Shown here: piece after piece, positions 15,902 to 25,100 of the stretch | Position numbering within the stretch: the stretch's first letter is position 1 | Layout: each line of letters starts with the position of its first letter | Notes under the pieces: model-generated | What the model was told of the DNA's origin: nothing | The model's input: only the letters and a program-made list of their open reading frames with translations | The model's database searches: none | Program-made: the position numbers and the translations under genes | Source of the DNA: JACCTH01 sp035281645 | GTDB lineage: Bacteria; Actinomycetota; Acidimicrobiia; Spongiisociales; ZC4RG35 | Assembly: GCA_035281645.1 (NCBI GenBank) | Contig: DATEDN010000016.1 | Location: forward strand, 1 to 34,016 | DNA length: 34,016 bases | Reading direction: 5' to 3'

Positions 15902-16598
15902 CGATCTCGAAGACGCCCTCGGCTATCGCTTCCGCGATCCCGAGATTCTGGAGGCGGCCCTGGTCCACCGCTCGTATCAAGCGGAGCACCCCGACGTCGC
16001 TGACAATGAGCGCTTCGAGTTTCTCGGTGACGCCGTCCTCGGCCTTGCGATCACCGCCTTCATATATGAGGAATATCCCGCAATGAGTGAGGGTCAGATG
16101 GCCAAAGTGAGGGCCGCGGCCGTCAGTCGCGACGACCTGGCCGAAATCGCCATCGACATCGGCTTGGCTACTCATGTTCGCTTGGGTCGGGGAGAAGAGG
16201 TGACCGGGGGGAGGAACAAAGCTTCGATCCTCGCCGACACCTTGGAGGCGGTCATTGGAGCCGCCTATTTGGACGGCGGATACGAGGCGGCATCGGCTTG
16301 TGTTGCCCGGCTCTGGGAAGGAGCGGTTCGCAAACGTGCCCGGCGCCCAGGCGGAGCCGACCACAAGACCCGCTTGCAGGAGGTCTTGGCGGCGACGGGC
16401 CTCCAGCCGGTGTACAGGGTCGAGGCCAGCGGGCCCGATCACCGCAAGGTTTTTCATGCCGATGTGATCGTGGGAGGGAGCTTGAGAGGCCAGGGGAGTG
16501 GCGGTTCCAAGCGCGAAGCCGAACAGGAGGCGGCCCGCGCCGCCCTTTCCGTGCTTACCGCCGAACGGCTAACAAGCTCAGACGGGGCTGTCGGCTAG
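15879..16598 (+). CDS. rnc: Ribonuclease III
   Basis: From ATG 15879 the protein has 239 residues. The catalytic signature N-E-R-F-E-F-L-G-D-A-V-L-G lies at residues 43-55 (E44, D51) and the second acidic site in ADTLEAVIGAAYLDGG. A C-terminal double-stranded-RNA-binding domain follows, with GSGGSKREAEQEAARAAL. It processes rRNA precursors and structured mRNAs. The start lies inside plsX. The 3' end overlaps the convergent DtxR-family gene by 21 bp. In related genomes mutM follows directly; here a 4.4-kb iron module intervenes. Confidence 0.95.
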   Translation: MSGPPVLSDLEDALGYRFRDPEILEAALVHRSYQAEHPDVADNERFEFLGDAVLGLAITAFIYEEYPAMSEGQMAKVRAAAVSRDDLAEIAIDIGLATHVRLGRGEEVTGGRNKASILADTLEAVIGAAYLDGGYEAASACVARLWEGAVRKRARRPGGADHKTRLQEVLAATGLQPVYRVEASGPDHRKVFHADVIVGGSLRGQGSGGSKREAEQEAARAALSVLTAERLTSSDGAVG

Positions 16599-17264
16599 GA
16601 AAAGCCGTTCGGCGATGAAGGGGCTGACCCCGACCCGGTCGCCATCGTATACGGCGACCGTGAGGGTTCCGTCGGGAGTCCGGGCCACGAGCTCCACTCT
16701 CGCTCCTGGGCGCAATCCCGAATCATCGAGAAATCCCATTATCTCGTTGTCGAGCTCAAGCTCCTCGGATACTCGATGGAGGAATCGCGCCTCGGATCCC
16801 AACTCCGACATTTGTTGGAGCTGCGGCTGGCGGTAGCCGGCGCCCGGGATGGGGTTGCCATGGGGACACGTAGTTGGCTGGCCCAACTTCTGGAGCATCG
16901 CAGCTTCGACGTCATCGGAGATGGCAAGCTCCCACACCTCGGCTTCAGCGTGAACCTTGACCCAGGGAAGGCCCAGCACCTCGGTGAGAAAGCGCTCGGC
17001 AAGACGGTGCCTTCGGACCACCACCTCCGCCAGATGCCGACCGTTGGGGGTGAGGGCGATCTCGGTCCCCTTCTCCACCAGGCCATCGGTTTGCATCTTC
17101 CGGATCATTTCCGAGACCGAGGCGCGGCTGACCCCGAGCCAATCGGCAATCCGGGCCCGGATCGGAGCCAGTCCCTCCTCACTCAGCTCGTAGATGGCAG
17201 CCACGTACTCCCGGTAGGTGGCGGTGTAGGGATCTTCAGCCTCCCCGCGCGCTTGGGTTTCCAT
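16578..17264 (-). CDS. DtxR/IdeR/MntR-family metal-dependent repressor
   Basis: A 228-residue regulator with three parts: an N-terminal winged helix (about 13-75, GVSRASVSEMIRKMQTDGLV), a metal-binding dimerisation domain (about 76-145) and a C-terminal SH3-like FeoA domain (about 155-228). Visible ligand positions are H86, E90, H105, E109 and E112. Residue 113, where DtxR (His106) and MntR (His103) have histidine, is leucine, and E109 replaces the DtxR cysteine as in MntR. Metal choice, Fe(II) or Mn(II), is therefore uncertain. The IdeR-type operator 5 bp before its start suggests autoregulation and joint control of the divergent iron transporter. Confidence 0.88.
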   Translation of the reverse strand: METQARGEAEDPYTATYREYVAAIYELSEEGLAPIRARIADWLGVSRASVSEMIRKMQTDGLVEKGTEIALTPNGRHLAEVVVRRHRLAERFLTEVLGLPWVKVHAEAEVWELAISDDVEAAMLQKLGQPTTCPHGNPIPGAGYRQPQLQQMSELGSEARFLHRVSEELELDNEIMGFLDDSGLRPGARVELVARTPDGTLTVAVYDGDRVGVSPFIAERLFLADSPV

Positions 17265-17268
17265 GCTG

Positions 17269-17287
17269 TTAGGGAAGCCTAACCTCT
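17269..17287. promoter_or_regulatory. IdeR/DtxR-type iron box
   Basis: TTAGGGAAGCCTAACCTCT matches the IdeR consensus TTAGGTTAGSCTAACCTAA at 15 of 19 positions (seven in each half plus the central base). It lies in the 72-bp gap between the divergent regulator and iron transporter. On the minus strand it overlaps a TAGGCT -10-like element of the regulator gene. On the plus strand it ends 37 bp before the -10 of the transporter gene. Confidence 0.75.
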
Positions 17288-17324
17288 CCCGTCAGGCTCA
17301 TTTGCACTATCGGGACAGGGAAAA

Positions 17325-17330
17325 TATGGT
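17325..17330 (+). promoter_or_regulatory. Probable -10 element (TATGGT) of the iron transporter operon
   Basis: TATGGT ends 6 nt before ATG 17337, again the leaderless spacing. Confidence 0.5.
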
Positions 17331-17336
17331 TGGAGT

Positions 17337-18356
17337 ATGAAGTCGAACCCCCTGGTCTTGCTCATCGGTGTACTCCTCCTGGCCTGCGGCGGTGGTGCCG
17401 CGGCCACGATTCCGCCGACTTCCGGCGCCGACGGGGGAACCGTAGTCCTCTATTCCGGCCGGACCGAAGAGTTGGTTGGGCCCTTGCTATCCCGTTTCGA
17501 AGAAGAGACCGGATTGGAGACCGATGTCCGTTATGGCAGTTCGCCGGAGATGGCGGCGACGATCTTGACCGAGGGAACCGACTCGCCCGCCGACCTCTTT
17601 TATTCCCAGGACCCAGCCTCACTCGGTTCGGTGGCGGACCTCATGGAACCGTTGCCCGAGTCGCTCCTGGGGCTGGCACCGGAACGCTTTTCCGATCCGG
17701 ATGGTCGCTGGGTGGGGGTCACGGCACGCTCCCGGGTCCTGGCCTTCAACCCCGAGCTAGTGGCCGAAGCCGACCTCCCGGCAAGCTACCGGGAACTCAC
17801 AGAACCCGAGTGGAGCGGTCGCTTTGGCATCGCTCCGACCAACGGTTCCTTTGTCACGTTCATTTCGGCCATGATCCTGCTCGAGGGCGAAGAGGCCACC
17901 GGCCGCTGGCTCGAAGGGATCGCCGCAAACGATCCGGTCACATTCGACGGCAACTCCCCGATCGCCGCCGCAGTGGATGCCGGCGACCTCGAGCTTGGGC
18001 TGATCAACCACTACTACTTACGAGAACTAGGTGCCGAACAAGGCTCGATAACAGCCCAAAACCACTTCTTCACCGAGCCCGACGCCGGCTCGCTCGTCAT
18101 GCCTTCGGGAATCGGAATCCTGAGCACCGCCTCCAATCCCGAAGGAGCGGAAGCCCTGATCGAATTCCTCCTCTCATCGGAGTCGCAGGCCTATTTCGCC
18201 GAGACCAACTTCGAATACCCCGTCATCGCAGACGCTCCCGCCCCGGAAGGATTACCAGCAATAGACACGCTGGTCAGCCCCGTCCTTTCGAGCGCCGACC
18301 TGGCGGGAGTGCTCGATCAAGCGACGGACCTGATCGCCGCCGCCGGCCTCTCCTGA
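17337..18356 (+). CDS. Ferric-iron ABC transporter substrate-binding lipoprotein
   Basis: A 339-residue lipoprotein with a lipobox L-L-A-C17 after a hydrophobic signal. It belongs to the FbpA/FutA/AfuA ferric-binding family: VVLYSGRTEELV near the mature N-terminus, and the paired tyrosines Y226-Y227 in LINHYYLREL that bind Fe(III) in this family. It would catch ferric iron or a ferric complex outside the membrane and pass it to the following permease. The permease gene starts 9 bp downstream. The IdeR-type box upstream predicts expression under iron limitation. A second long frame in this stretch is Arg/Gly-rich noise. Confidence 0.92.
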   Translation: MKSNPLVLLIGVLLLACGGGAAATIPPTSGADGGTVVLYSGRTEELVGPLLSRFEEETGLETDVRYGSSPEMAATILTEGTDSPADLFYSQDPASLGSVADLMEPLPESLLGLAPERFSDPDGRWVGVTARSRVLAFNPELVAEADLPASYRELTEPEWSGRFGIAPTNGSFVTFISAMILLEGEEATGRWLEGIAANDPVTFDGNSPIAAAVDAGDLELGLINHYYLRELGAEQGSITAQNHFFTEPDAGSLVMPSGIGILSTASNPEGAEALIEFLLSSESQAYFAETNFEYPVIADAPAPEGLPAIDTLVSPVLSSADLAGVLDQATDLIAAAGLS

Positions 18357-18365
18357 GGTAAGACT

Positions 18366-19964
18366 GTGAGCACGGCCGTCGCCGACAGGGCGGTGCTCTC
18401 GGGACCGGGCCGGAGGCCCCCGCCGGGTCTCGTCGCGGTAGCCACTCTGACCGTGGTCCCGCTCGTTTTCCCGTTCGGGTTTTTGCTCTGGCAGTCGATA
18501 GCCGGAGGCTGGCAAGCAGTGCTGCCGCCAGGAAGGCTGGCTGAGCTTGCCCTCAACACCCTGCTCCTGACCGCCACCGTGGTTGTGGGCGCAGTCGTGA
18601 TCGGCTTCGGAACCGCCTGGCTCACCACCCGCACCGCTCTCCCCGGCGGTCGTGTTTGGTCCACCGTGGTGGCTCTGCCCCTCGTGATTCCCTCCTATGT
18701 GCTCGCACTTGTCCTCCTCGCCGGAACCGGCCGCCAGGGGATTCTGAGCGGGGTCGTCGTGGCGATGGGGGGTAGCCCTATCCCCATCCCCCGCGGGCTC
18801 CTCGGCGCGGTGCTGGCTCTCGTGGTCTCGACCTTTCCTTACGTTCATCTGAGCCTGGTGCCCGCCTTGCGGAGGGTCGACCCGGCTCTCGATGAGCTCG
18901 CCCGGGCCCTGGGTGCGGGTCGGCTGAAGAGATTGCGCACGGTCTTGATGGCCCAGGTTGGCCCCGCATTGCGTTCGAGTGCGCTTCTTGTTGGCCTCTA
19001 CACGCTGGCCGACTTCGGAGCGGTTTCCCTTCTTGGGTACGACACCTTCACCCGTGCCATCTTTTTGCAGTATGCGGGCCGCATCGATCGGCGGCCGGCC
19101 ACGCTGCTCGCAGCTGCGCTCGTATTGATGGCCCTTGCCGTGATCGGGCTCGAGCGATCCACCCGTCCACCGCGAGGTGAGCGCAGGGGTCGAGTAGTTC
19201 GGCCACCGAGACTCCGCCAGTTGTCGAGTAGCCAACGCCTAGGTGCCGTGACTTTTCTGGCCCTGTTGGTGACGGTCTCGGTCGGAGTCCCGGTTGCAGT
19301 CCTCGGAGCCTGGTGGGTACGGGGAACAGCTGCCGGACGAGAGACTGTCGCGGTCTGGTCGGAGATGGGTCGATCGATTGGGGTCTCGATTGGAGCCGCC
19401 CTGTTGGTGGCGGCCATCGCCATTCCGATTGCGGTGCTGGTCATCCGCTACCGGAGCCGGCTCGGCACCATCTTGGAAGCGACGGCGTGGACGGTGAGCG
19501 CCCTCCCTCATCTGACCGTCGGTTTGGCCTTGCTTCTGGTTGGAGTCACGTTTGCATTGCCCCTCTACCAGACGCTGCCTCTGCTATTCGTTGCTTATGT
19601 CACTATGTTCTTGCCCCAGGCTCTGGGGCCTACCGAGGCGGCCCTCCGGGAGGTGTCGCCCAACCTCGAAGAAGTCAGCCGCTCGCTAGGTCAATCGCCG
19701 TTCGAGACGTTCCGTCGCATAACCATGCCTTTGATCGGAAAGGGGGTGTTGATCGGGGCCGGTCTGGTCTTCTTAACGACGATGAAGGAGCTTCCGGCCA
19801 CGCTGCTCTTGCGTCCGACCGAATTTGAGACCTTGGCAGTGAGGATTTGGTCGACGACATCGGAGGGCTTTTACACGCGGGCGGCATTCGCCTCACTCGT
19901 TCTGATAATGATCTCCGCAGTGCCGATGCACTTCTTGGTCAGCCGCGATCTCCGCAATGCCTGA
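18366..19964 (+). CDS. Ferric-iron ABC transporter permease (two-domain)
   Basis: A 532-residue FbpB-type permease with about twelve membrane helices in two homologous halves. Each half carries an EAA-type loop for docking the ATPase: DELARALGAGRLKRLRTVL near residue 178 and EEVSRSLGQSPFETFRRI near residue 435. It starts with GTG, with TGAGGTAA correctly spaced upstream, and overlaps the ATPase gene by 8 bp. Confidence 0.92.
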   Translation: MSTAVADRAVLSGPGRRPPPGLVAVATLTVVPLVFPFGFLLWQSIAGGWQAVLPPGRLAELALNTLLLTATVVVGAVVIGFGTAWLTTRTALPGGRVWSTVVALPLVIPSYVLALVLLAGTGRQGILSGVVVAMGGSPIPIPRGLLGAVLALVVSTFPYVHLSLVPALRRVDPALDELARALGAGRLKRLRTVLMAQVGPALRSSALLVGLYTLADFGAVSLLGYDTFTRAIFLQYAGRIDRRPATLLAAALVLMALAVIGLERSTRPPRGERRGRVVRPPRLRQLSSSQRLGAVTFLALLVTVSVGVPVAVLGAWWVRGTAAGRETVAVWSEMGRSIGVSIGAALLVAAIAIPIAVLVIRYRSRLGTILEATAWTVSALPHLTVGLALLLVGVTFALPLYQTLPLLFVAYVTMFLPQALGPTEAALREVSPNLEEVSRSLGQSPFETFRRITMPLIGKGVLIGAGLVFLTTMKELPATLLLRPTEFETLAVRIWSTTSEGFYTRAAFASLVLIMISAVPMHFLVSRDLRNA

Positions 19965-20961
19965 TCCCGCCATCACCTGCCGCGCCATCGCCAAGCGCTT
20001 CGGACCCATCAGCGCTCTGAGTGACTTTGACCTCGATGTCAACGAGGGCGACTTCCACACGATCCTCGGCCCCTCCGGCTGTGGGAAGACGACCGCTCTT
20101 CGAATCATCGCCGGATTCGATCAACCCGACTCCGGCACGGTGCGGGTGGGATCGGGGCTTGTCGCCGGTCCGTCGTTGATGGTCCCTTCCGAAAGGCGCC
20201 GGGTCGGCATGGTCTTCCAGGACTTCGCCCTGTTTCCCCATCTCGATGTCGAGGCCAACGTTTCTTATGCACGCAACATCAGGCCCGGCCAGGTGACGAG
20301 GCTTCTCGACCTCGTCGGTCTCTCCGGCCTGGAGCGGAGACTGCCCCACCAGCTTTCCGGCGGCCAGCAGCAGCGAGTTGCGTTGGCCCGGGCGCTGGCG
20401 CCGGAGCCGCGCGTCGTGCTCCTCGACGAGCCCTTTTCCAACCTCGATGCGGCTTTGAGGAGCCGTGTCCGTGACGAGGTGAAAGAAATCCTCATCGAAG
20501 CGGGAACGACGGCGCTCTTCGTCACCCACGATCAGGAGGAGGCACTCTCGCTTTCGGACCGGGTCTCGGTTATGGCCGAGGGAATGATCGTGCAATCGGA
20601 TCGACCCGTCGACCTCTACCGCCAACCGAAAAGCCCGTGGGTGGCTTCCTTCCTCGGGGAGGCCGACTTCGTAAGGGCCCACGCCGATGGGGGAATGGCA
20701 GTGTCATCCCTGGGACGCTTTCCCACGTCACTCCAGGGCGCCTGTCAGCTCATGATCCGGCCCGAAAACGTATTGCTCGTCGCCGACTCCAAAGGGTCCG
20801 GCCAGGTCATCTCGCGCCAGTTCTTCGGTCACGATCAGCTGGTCTCGATCGCCCTGGCTGGTGGTGAAACATTGCGGGCTCGGCTGGGACCGGCCTCTGA
20901 TTTCCAGGCTGGGGAGAGGGTTGCAGTGAAGGTGGACGAGGCGGTCGTTTTCCCGCTCTAG
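19957..20961 (+). CDS. Ferric-iron ABC transporter ATP-binding protein
   Basis: A 334-residue FbpC-type ATPase. Walker A GPSGCGKTT (about residues 39-47), Q-loop in VFQDFALFPHL, signature LSGGQQQR, Walker B VVLLDEPF and the switch histidine in FVTHDQEEAL are all present. A C-terminal TOBE-like regulatory domain (about 230-334) follows. It is the last gene of the three-gene transporter. mutM follows 25 bp later with its own -10-like element. Confidence 0.93.
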   Translation: MPDPAITCRAIAKRFGPISALSDFDLDVNEGDFHTILGPSGCGKTTALRIIAGFDQPDSGTVRVGSGLVAGPSLMVPSERRRVGMVFQDFALFPHLDVEANVSYARNIRPGQVTRLLDLVGLSGLERRLPHQLSGGQQQRVALARALAPEPRVVLLDEPFSNLDAALRSRVRDEVKEILIEAGTTALFVTHDQEEALSLSDRVSVMAEGMIVQSDRPVDLYRQPKSPWVASFLGEADFVRAHADGGMAVSSLGRFPTSLQGACQLMIRPENVLLVADSKGSGQVISRQFFGHDQLVSIALAGGETLRARLGPASDFQAGERVAVKVDEAVVFPL

Positions 20962-20974
20962 TCGGCGCTGCTTC

Positions 20975-20980
20975 TATTTT
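20975..20980 (+). promoter_or_regulatory. Probable -10 element (TATTTT) of mutM
   Basis: TATTTT ends 6 nt before GTG 20987, with no ribosome-binding site in between. This would separate mutM expression from the iron operon. Confidence 0.45.
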
Positions 20981-20986
20981 GAACCT

Positions 20987-21811
20987 GTGCCCGAGCTTCC
21001 CGAGGTGGAAACGACCCGTCAGTTCATGGTCCCGCATGTCGAGGGTCGGCGGATCGTCGCCTCCGAGTTGCGTCATCCCCGCACCGGCAGACGCAACGAG
21101 AACCCAGCCGACATCATCGATCGACTCGAAGGCCAGCGCGTGGATCGGCTGGAGCGTCACGGCAAGTTCATCCTCGGACGGCTGGAGTCCGGACTCACCT
21201 GGGTGACCCACCTCGGTATGTCGGGTCGGGTGCTCATCGCCAGTCGTGGCGATCCCGAGATCGGTCATACCCATTTCTGGGCCAGGACCGATTTGGGGAC
21301 CGAGATACGTTTCATCGATCCCCGCACTTTTGGCTTCGTGGCCGTTTTCACTCCAGAGGAGCTAGCCAGGGAGCTCAAGCTCGGGCGCGATGCTCTCTCC
21401 GATTTGCCGCGCTCGCCAGAGCTTGCTGGGCGACTCTCGGGTCGTCGGGCGCCGATCAAGTCATTGCTGCTCGACCAGCGCATCGTCTCGGGGCTTGGAA
21501 ACATCTATGCCGACGAGGTTCTCTTCCGGGCGCGGGTTCGACCCACCCGTCCTGGCGGGGAGCTCACAGGAGATGAGCTGAAGAAGTTGCGGGCCGCCAT
21601 CGCGCCGGTTCTCAAGGCAGGCATTGCCGCCGGGGGAACCTCGTTGACCGATCTGGCCTACCTGCTTCCCGACGGCCAGGCGGGAGGCTTTCGGGACCGG
21701 CTTTTCGCATACGGACGTGAGAACGAGGCCTGTCGGCGGTGCGGGACGCCCATCGAGCGCGTCGTCATCGGAGGCCGTTCTTCGTATTACTGCCCTAATT
21801 GCCAGAAGTGA
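20987..21811 (+). CDS. mutM: Formamidopyrimidine-DNA glycosylase
   Basis: A 274-residue Fpg/MutM with the N-terminal PELPEVET (catalytic P2, E3), K60 in HGKFI, the helix-two-turn-helix stretch SLLLDQRIVSGLGNIYADE, and a C-terminal zinc finger (CRRC...CPNC) with the conserved Arg in GGRSSYYC. It removes 8-oxoguanine and formamidopyrimidines. The start codon is GTG. Its stop overlaps the acyP start (GTGA). Confidence 0.96.
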   Translation: MPELPEVETTRQFMVPHVEGRRIVASELRHPRTGRRNENPADIIDRLEGQRVDRLERHGKFILGRLESGLTWVTHLGMSGRVLIASRGDPEIGHTHFWARTDLGTEIRFIDPRTFGFVAVFTPEELARELKLGRDALSDLPRSPELAGRLSGRRAPIKSLLLDQRIVSGLGNIYADEVLFRARVRPTRPGGELTGDELKKLRAAIAPVLKAGIAAGGTSLTDLAYLLPDGQAGGFRDRLFAYGRENEACRRCGTPIERVVIGGRSSYYCPNCQK

Positions 21812-22083
21812 AAGCGGTCAAAGCCGTGGTTAGCGGGAGTGTGCAAGGAGTGGGTTTCCGTCAGGCCACCCGCAGCGAAGCGAGGGGACATGGCCTCCTC
21901 GGATGGGTTCGCAACGAGTACCGGAACGGAACCGTCGAAGTGTGGCTCCAGGGCGACGACGAGGCAGTGAATCGTATGGTCGACTGGCTCTGGCACGGCC
22001 CGCGGGGGGCATTCGTGAGCGGAGTCGAGTCCGAAACCGTCGCTCCCGATCGTTTGATCCAGGACTTCGTTATCCGCCAATAA
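21808..22083 (+). CDS. acyP: Acylphosphatase
   Basis: From GTG 21808 (GTGA overlap with mutM) the protein has 91 residues. It shows the acylphosphatase motif GSVQGVGFRQATRSEA (catalytic Arg) and GWVRNEYRNGTVEV (catalytic Asn). It hydrolyses acyl phosphates. A TTG at 21799 would add three residues and is less likely. The mutM-acyP-smc order is conserved in mycobacteria. Confidence 0.92.
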   Translation: MKAVKAVVSGSVQGVGFRQATRSEARGHGLLGWVRNEYRNGTVEVWLQGDDEAVNRMVDWLWHGPRGAFVSGVESETVAPDRLIQDFVIRQ

Positions 22084-22122
22084 TTGTGAGCCGAGGGCTA
22101 GCCTCAAATTCCCGAATAACAC

Positions 22123-22127
22123 AGGTG
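22123..22127 (+). promoter_or_regulatory. Ribosome-binding site supporting the TTG start of smc
   Basis: AGGTG lies 6 nt before the TTG at 22134. It supports this rare start codon, which gives the canonical SMC N-terminus. Confidence 0.5.
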
Positions 22128-22133
22128 TAACTC

Positions 22134-25100
22134 TTGTATTTGAAGACCCTCAAACTGGTTGGTTTCAAGTCTTTTGCCGACCGCACCCGCCTCGAATATC
22201 GGCCTGGGATTTCGGTCGTGGTGGGCCCCAACGGCTCGGGCAAATCGAACCTGGTGGACGCAGTGCATTGGGTCCTCGGGACCCAGGCTCCCTCGTCGTT
22301 GCGCACCTCGAAAATGGAGGATGTCATCTTCGCCGGGACGCTTACCCGCCCGGCGCTGAATCGGGCCGAGGTCACCGTCGTCCTCGACAACAGGGGACGG
22401 GACCTCGACCTCGACCTCGACGAGGTCGCAATCACCCGCCGGTTATTTCGCGACGGCTCCTCGGAATACGAGATCAATGGCATCGCGTGCCGACTACTTG
22501 ACGTCACCGAGCTGCTCAGCGACTCCGGAGTCGGACGGCACCAGCACATCATCGTCAACCAGGGACAGGTGGACTCGGTCCTCGCCGCCGATGCCTCAGA
22601 GCACCGGGCGATCATCGAAGAAGCCGCCGGCATCCTCAAGCACAAGCTCCGGAAGGAGCGGGCCATGCGAAGGCTCGAGAGGACCGGCGAGGATTGCCAA
22701 CGCCTGACCGACATCCTCTCCGAAGTCGCCCGCCAGATGCGGCCGCTGAAGCGCCAGGCCGAGGCTGCTCATCGTCATGAAGAAGCGGTCGCCGAAGTTC
22801 GGGCCCTGATTCTGTTCTTGGGCGCTGAGGAGCTTCGCCGCCTCGATGGGGTCATCAGCCGATCGGCTGCGGAGAAAGAGGCCCTTGACAAGGCGATAGG
22901 CGCGGCGGAAATGGAGATCGGGACCCTCGAGCCCGAGGTGGCCGGGCTCGTTCGACGGTCGCAATCGCTGGCGGCCTCCACGGAAGGGGACAGCCTGGCC
23001 GCGGCGCGTCTCGAGACGTCACTGGAGAGCTTGCGCCGTATTGCTCAGGTCTCCCATGAACGACATCGCAGCGGACTCTCCCGGCGTGATGACATCGACG
23101 AACGGCGACGGGACCTGGAAACCGAGCTGGCCGCTATCGACACCGAGATCTCCGAGCTCGCCTCTGCAGAGGAGGACGCTCGTCGCCAAGTTGGGCAGTG
23201 CGAAGCGACTTTGCGATTGATCGAGGCCCACGAAAGATCGCTCGCCGATCAGATGGGCCTCTCGGCGGAAGGGGCCTTGGCCGTTTCACAGGGTGAGCAT
23301 CGGGCGATGGTGGCCGCCGACGAGCGCGACCGGCATGAGCTCGACGAGGTCCGCAAGCGGCTCTTGGTGCTGACCGAACAAGTCGAAGCTGAATACGAGG
23401 CTGCTGAGCGGTATCTCAACGAGACGCGAGCGCTCGACACCGAGGTCGGGGTCGCCGGCAGATCGTATGAGGACGCCGCCGCCCGGAGCCGCCAAGACCA
23501 GATGAGTTGGGAGCAGTCTCAGGTCGATCAGCATGAGGCGCGCTTCGCCGCGGCAGCGGCAAGGGCGCGCAAGGAGGCGATCGGCGAGACTGGCGACCCC
23601 GAGTCCCAGCGCCTCGTCGCTCAAGCGCAGGGTGCCCGGGGGATGATCATCGATCTGCTGTCGGTGCCGGCGGAATGGCTTGCGGCCACTGAAGCTGCGC
23701 TTGGTTCCTGGTCGCAAGCGATCGCCTTCGAGTCGGGGGCCGATTTGGAAGATGCGGTGCGGCAACTGAAGGCCCAAGGAGGTGGGGGCGTTTCCGTGGT
23801 GGGGGACTGGAAGGGGGCGGCAGACGACGCCTCCGCCCTGGCGGATCGGGTGGGTCTCGAGGCGTTGATCGACTTGATCGGAGTCACCGGGCAATCGTCC
23901 CTGGCCCGCGCGTTGCTCGGCGATGTGGCCGTGGCCGAAGGATGGGCTACCGCCTGGGCGGCAGTCCATCGCCATCCCGGCATTCGCGTGGTCACACCCG
24001 AGGGCGACTTGATCACCATCGATGGGATCCGGACGGCTCATCCCGAGAACCGCTCATTGATCGAGGCCGAAGCCGAAGAAGAGGCGGCCGAGCTCGAGCT
24101 GGCCCGGGCGACGAGCCGGGTCAACACGGCCCATCGCCAGTTCGAGGGAAGTCGCAATGCGGAGCGAGCCGCCCTGGAGATGCTTGAGGCTTTGGAGGTC
24201 AAGCTGGCCGGTGCCACCGAGTTGCTGGCTCGATCCCGGCGCCAGAGCGCCGAGCTGGAGGCCGAGCGGGGAAGACTCCAATCCCGCGAGTCGCTCTTGG
24301 AGGCGACAATTGGCGAACGGCAAGCCGCGCTCGCAAAACTCGAGGCTGCGATGAAGGCCCTGGAGGGCGATGAGGGCCGGCGGCAGGCGTTACTGGCCGA
24401 GCTCGACGATCGCCGGCGTCAGCTGGCCAAGGAGCAGGAGCAGACCAGGGAGCTTTGGAAGCAGGCTGCTCTGGCGTCATCGACGGCGGCGGAGCGGAGG
24501 TCAATGCTCGAGGCTCGGCAGAAGTCGATCACAGTCGAGCTGGCGGGAGGCAGAGATCCGGGCCGCACCGTGTCGATGGAAACTCTGTCCCGTCTCGAGA
24601 GGGTGGAAACTCTGGCCCGACGGGCAGTCGAGGTGATGACCTTTCGGATCACGGAGTTGCGTGACCGACTCGGGGCCGGGCGAGCCGAGAGCGGGACGGT
24701 CAATCTCGAACTCGAAGAGCGCCATCGGCGACTCGATGATCTGGAGAGATCGCTTGACACCAACAAGGCAGCTCTGGCCGAGTTGGCCATCGTCGCCGCC
24801 GAATCCCGTGTGCGGCGGGAGGCGGTCGTCGAGTCTTTGGCCCGCGAGGCGGACGCCTCGCCGGAAGAGGCACTGGCAGCAACCCGGCCCGAGACCGACG
24901 GCGAGGATCTCACCGAGCTCCTAGCGACGCGTGCCGCCCAGCTGCGACGAATGGGACCGGTAAATCCCCTCGCTGCCGAGGAGTATCGCGAGCTATCCGA
25001 GCGGCACGAATTCCTGAGCGGTCAGCTCGACGACCTCGAGAGGTCGCGGGCCGAGCTCCGGAAGGTGATGAAGGCGCTCGACGAGGAGATCGAGAGCCGA

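Noticed and set aside
17330..18361. 343-codon alternative frame over the iron lipoprotein gene
   Set aside because: Its composition is Arg/Gly/Pro-rich with no recognisable domain; the overlapping frame has a lipobox and ferric-binding tyrosines.
22090..22108. Palindrome GGCTAGCC upstream of smc as a second iron box
   Set aside because: Only the right half resembles the IdeR consensus; the left half matches at one of nine positions.
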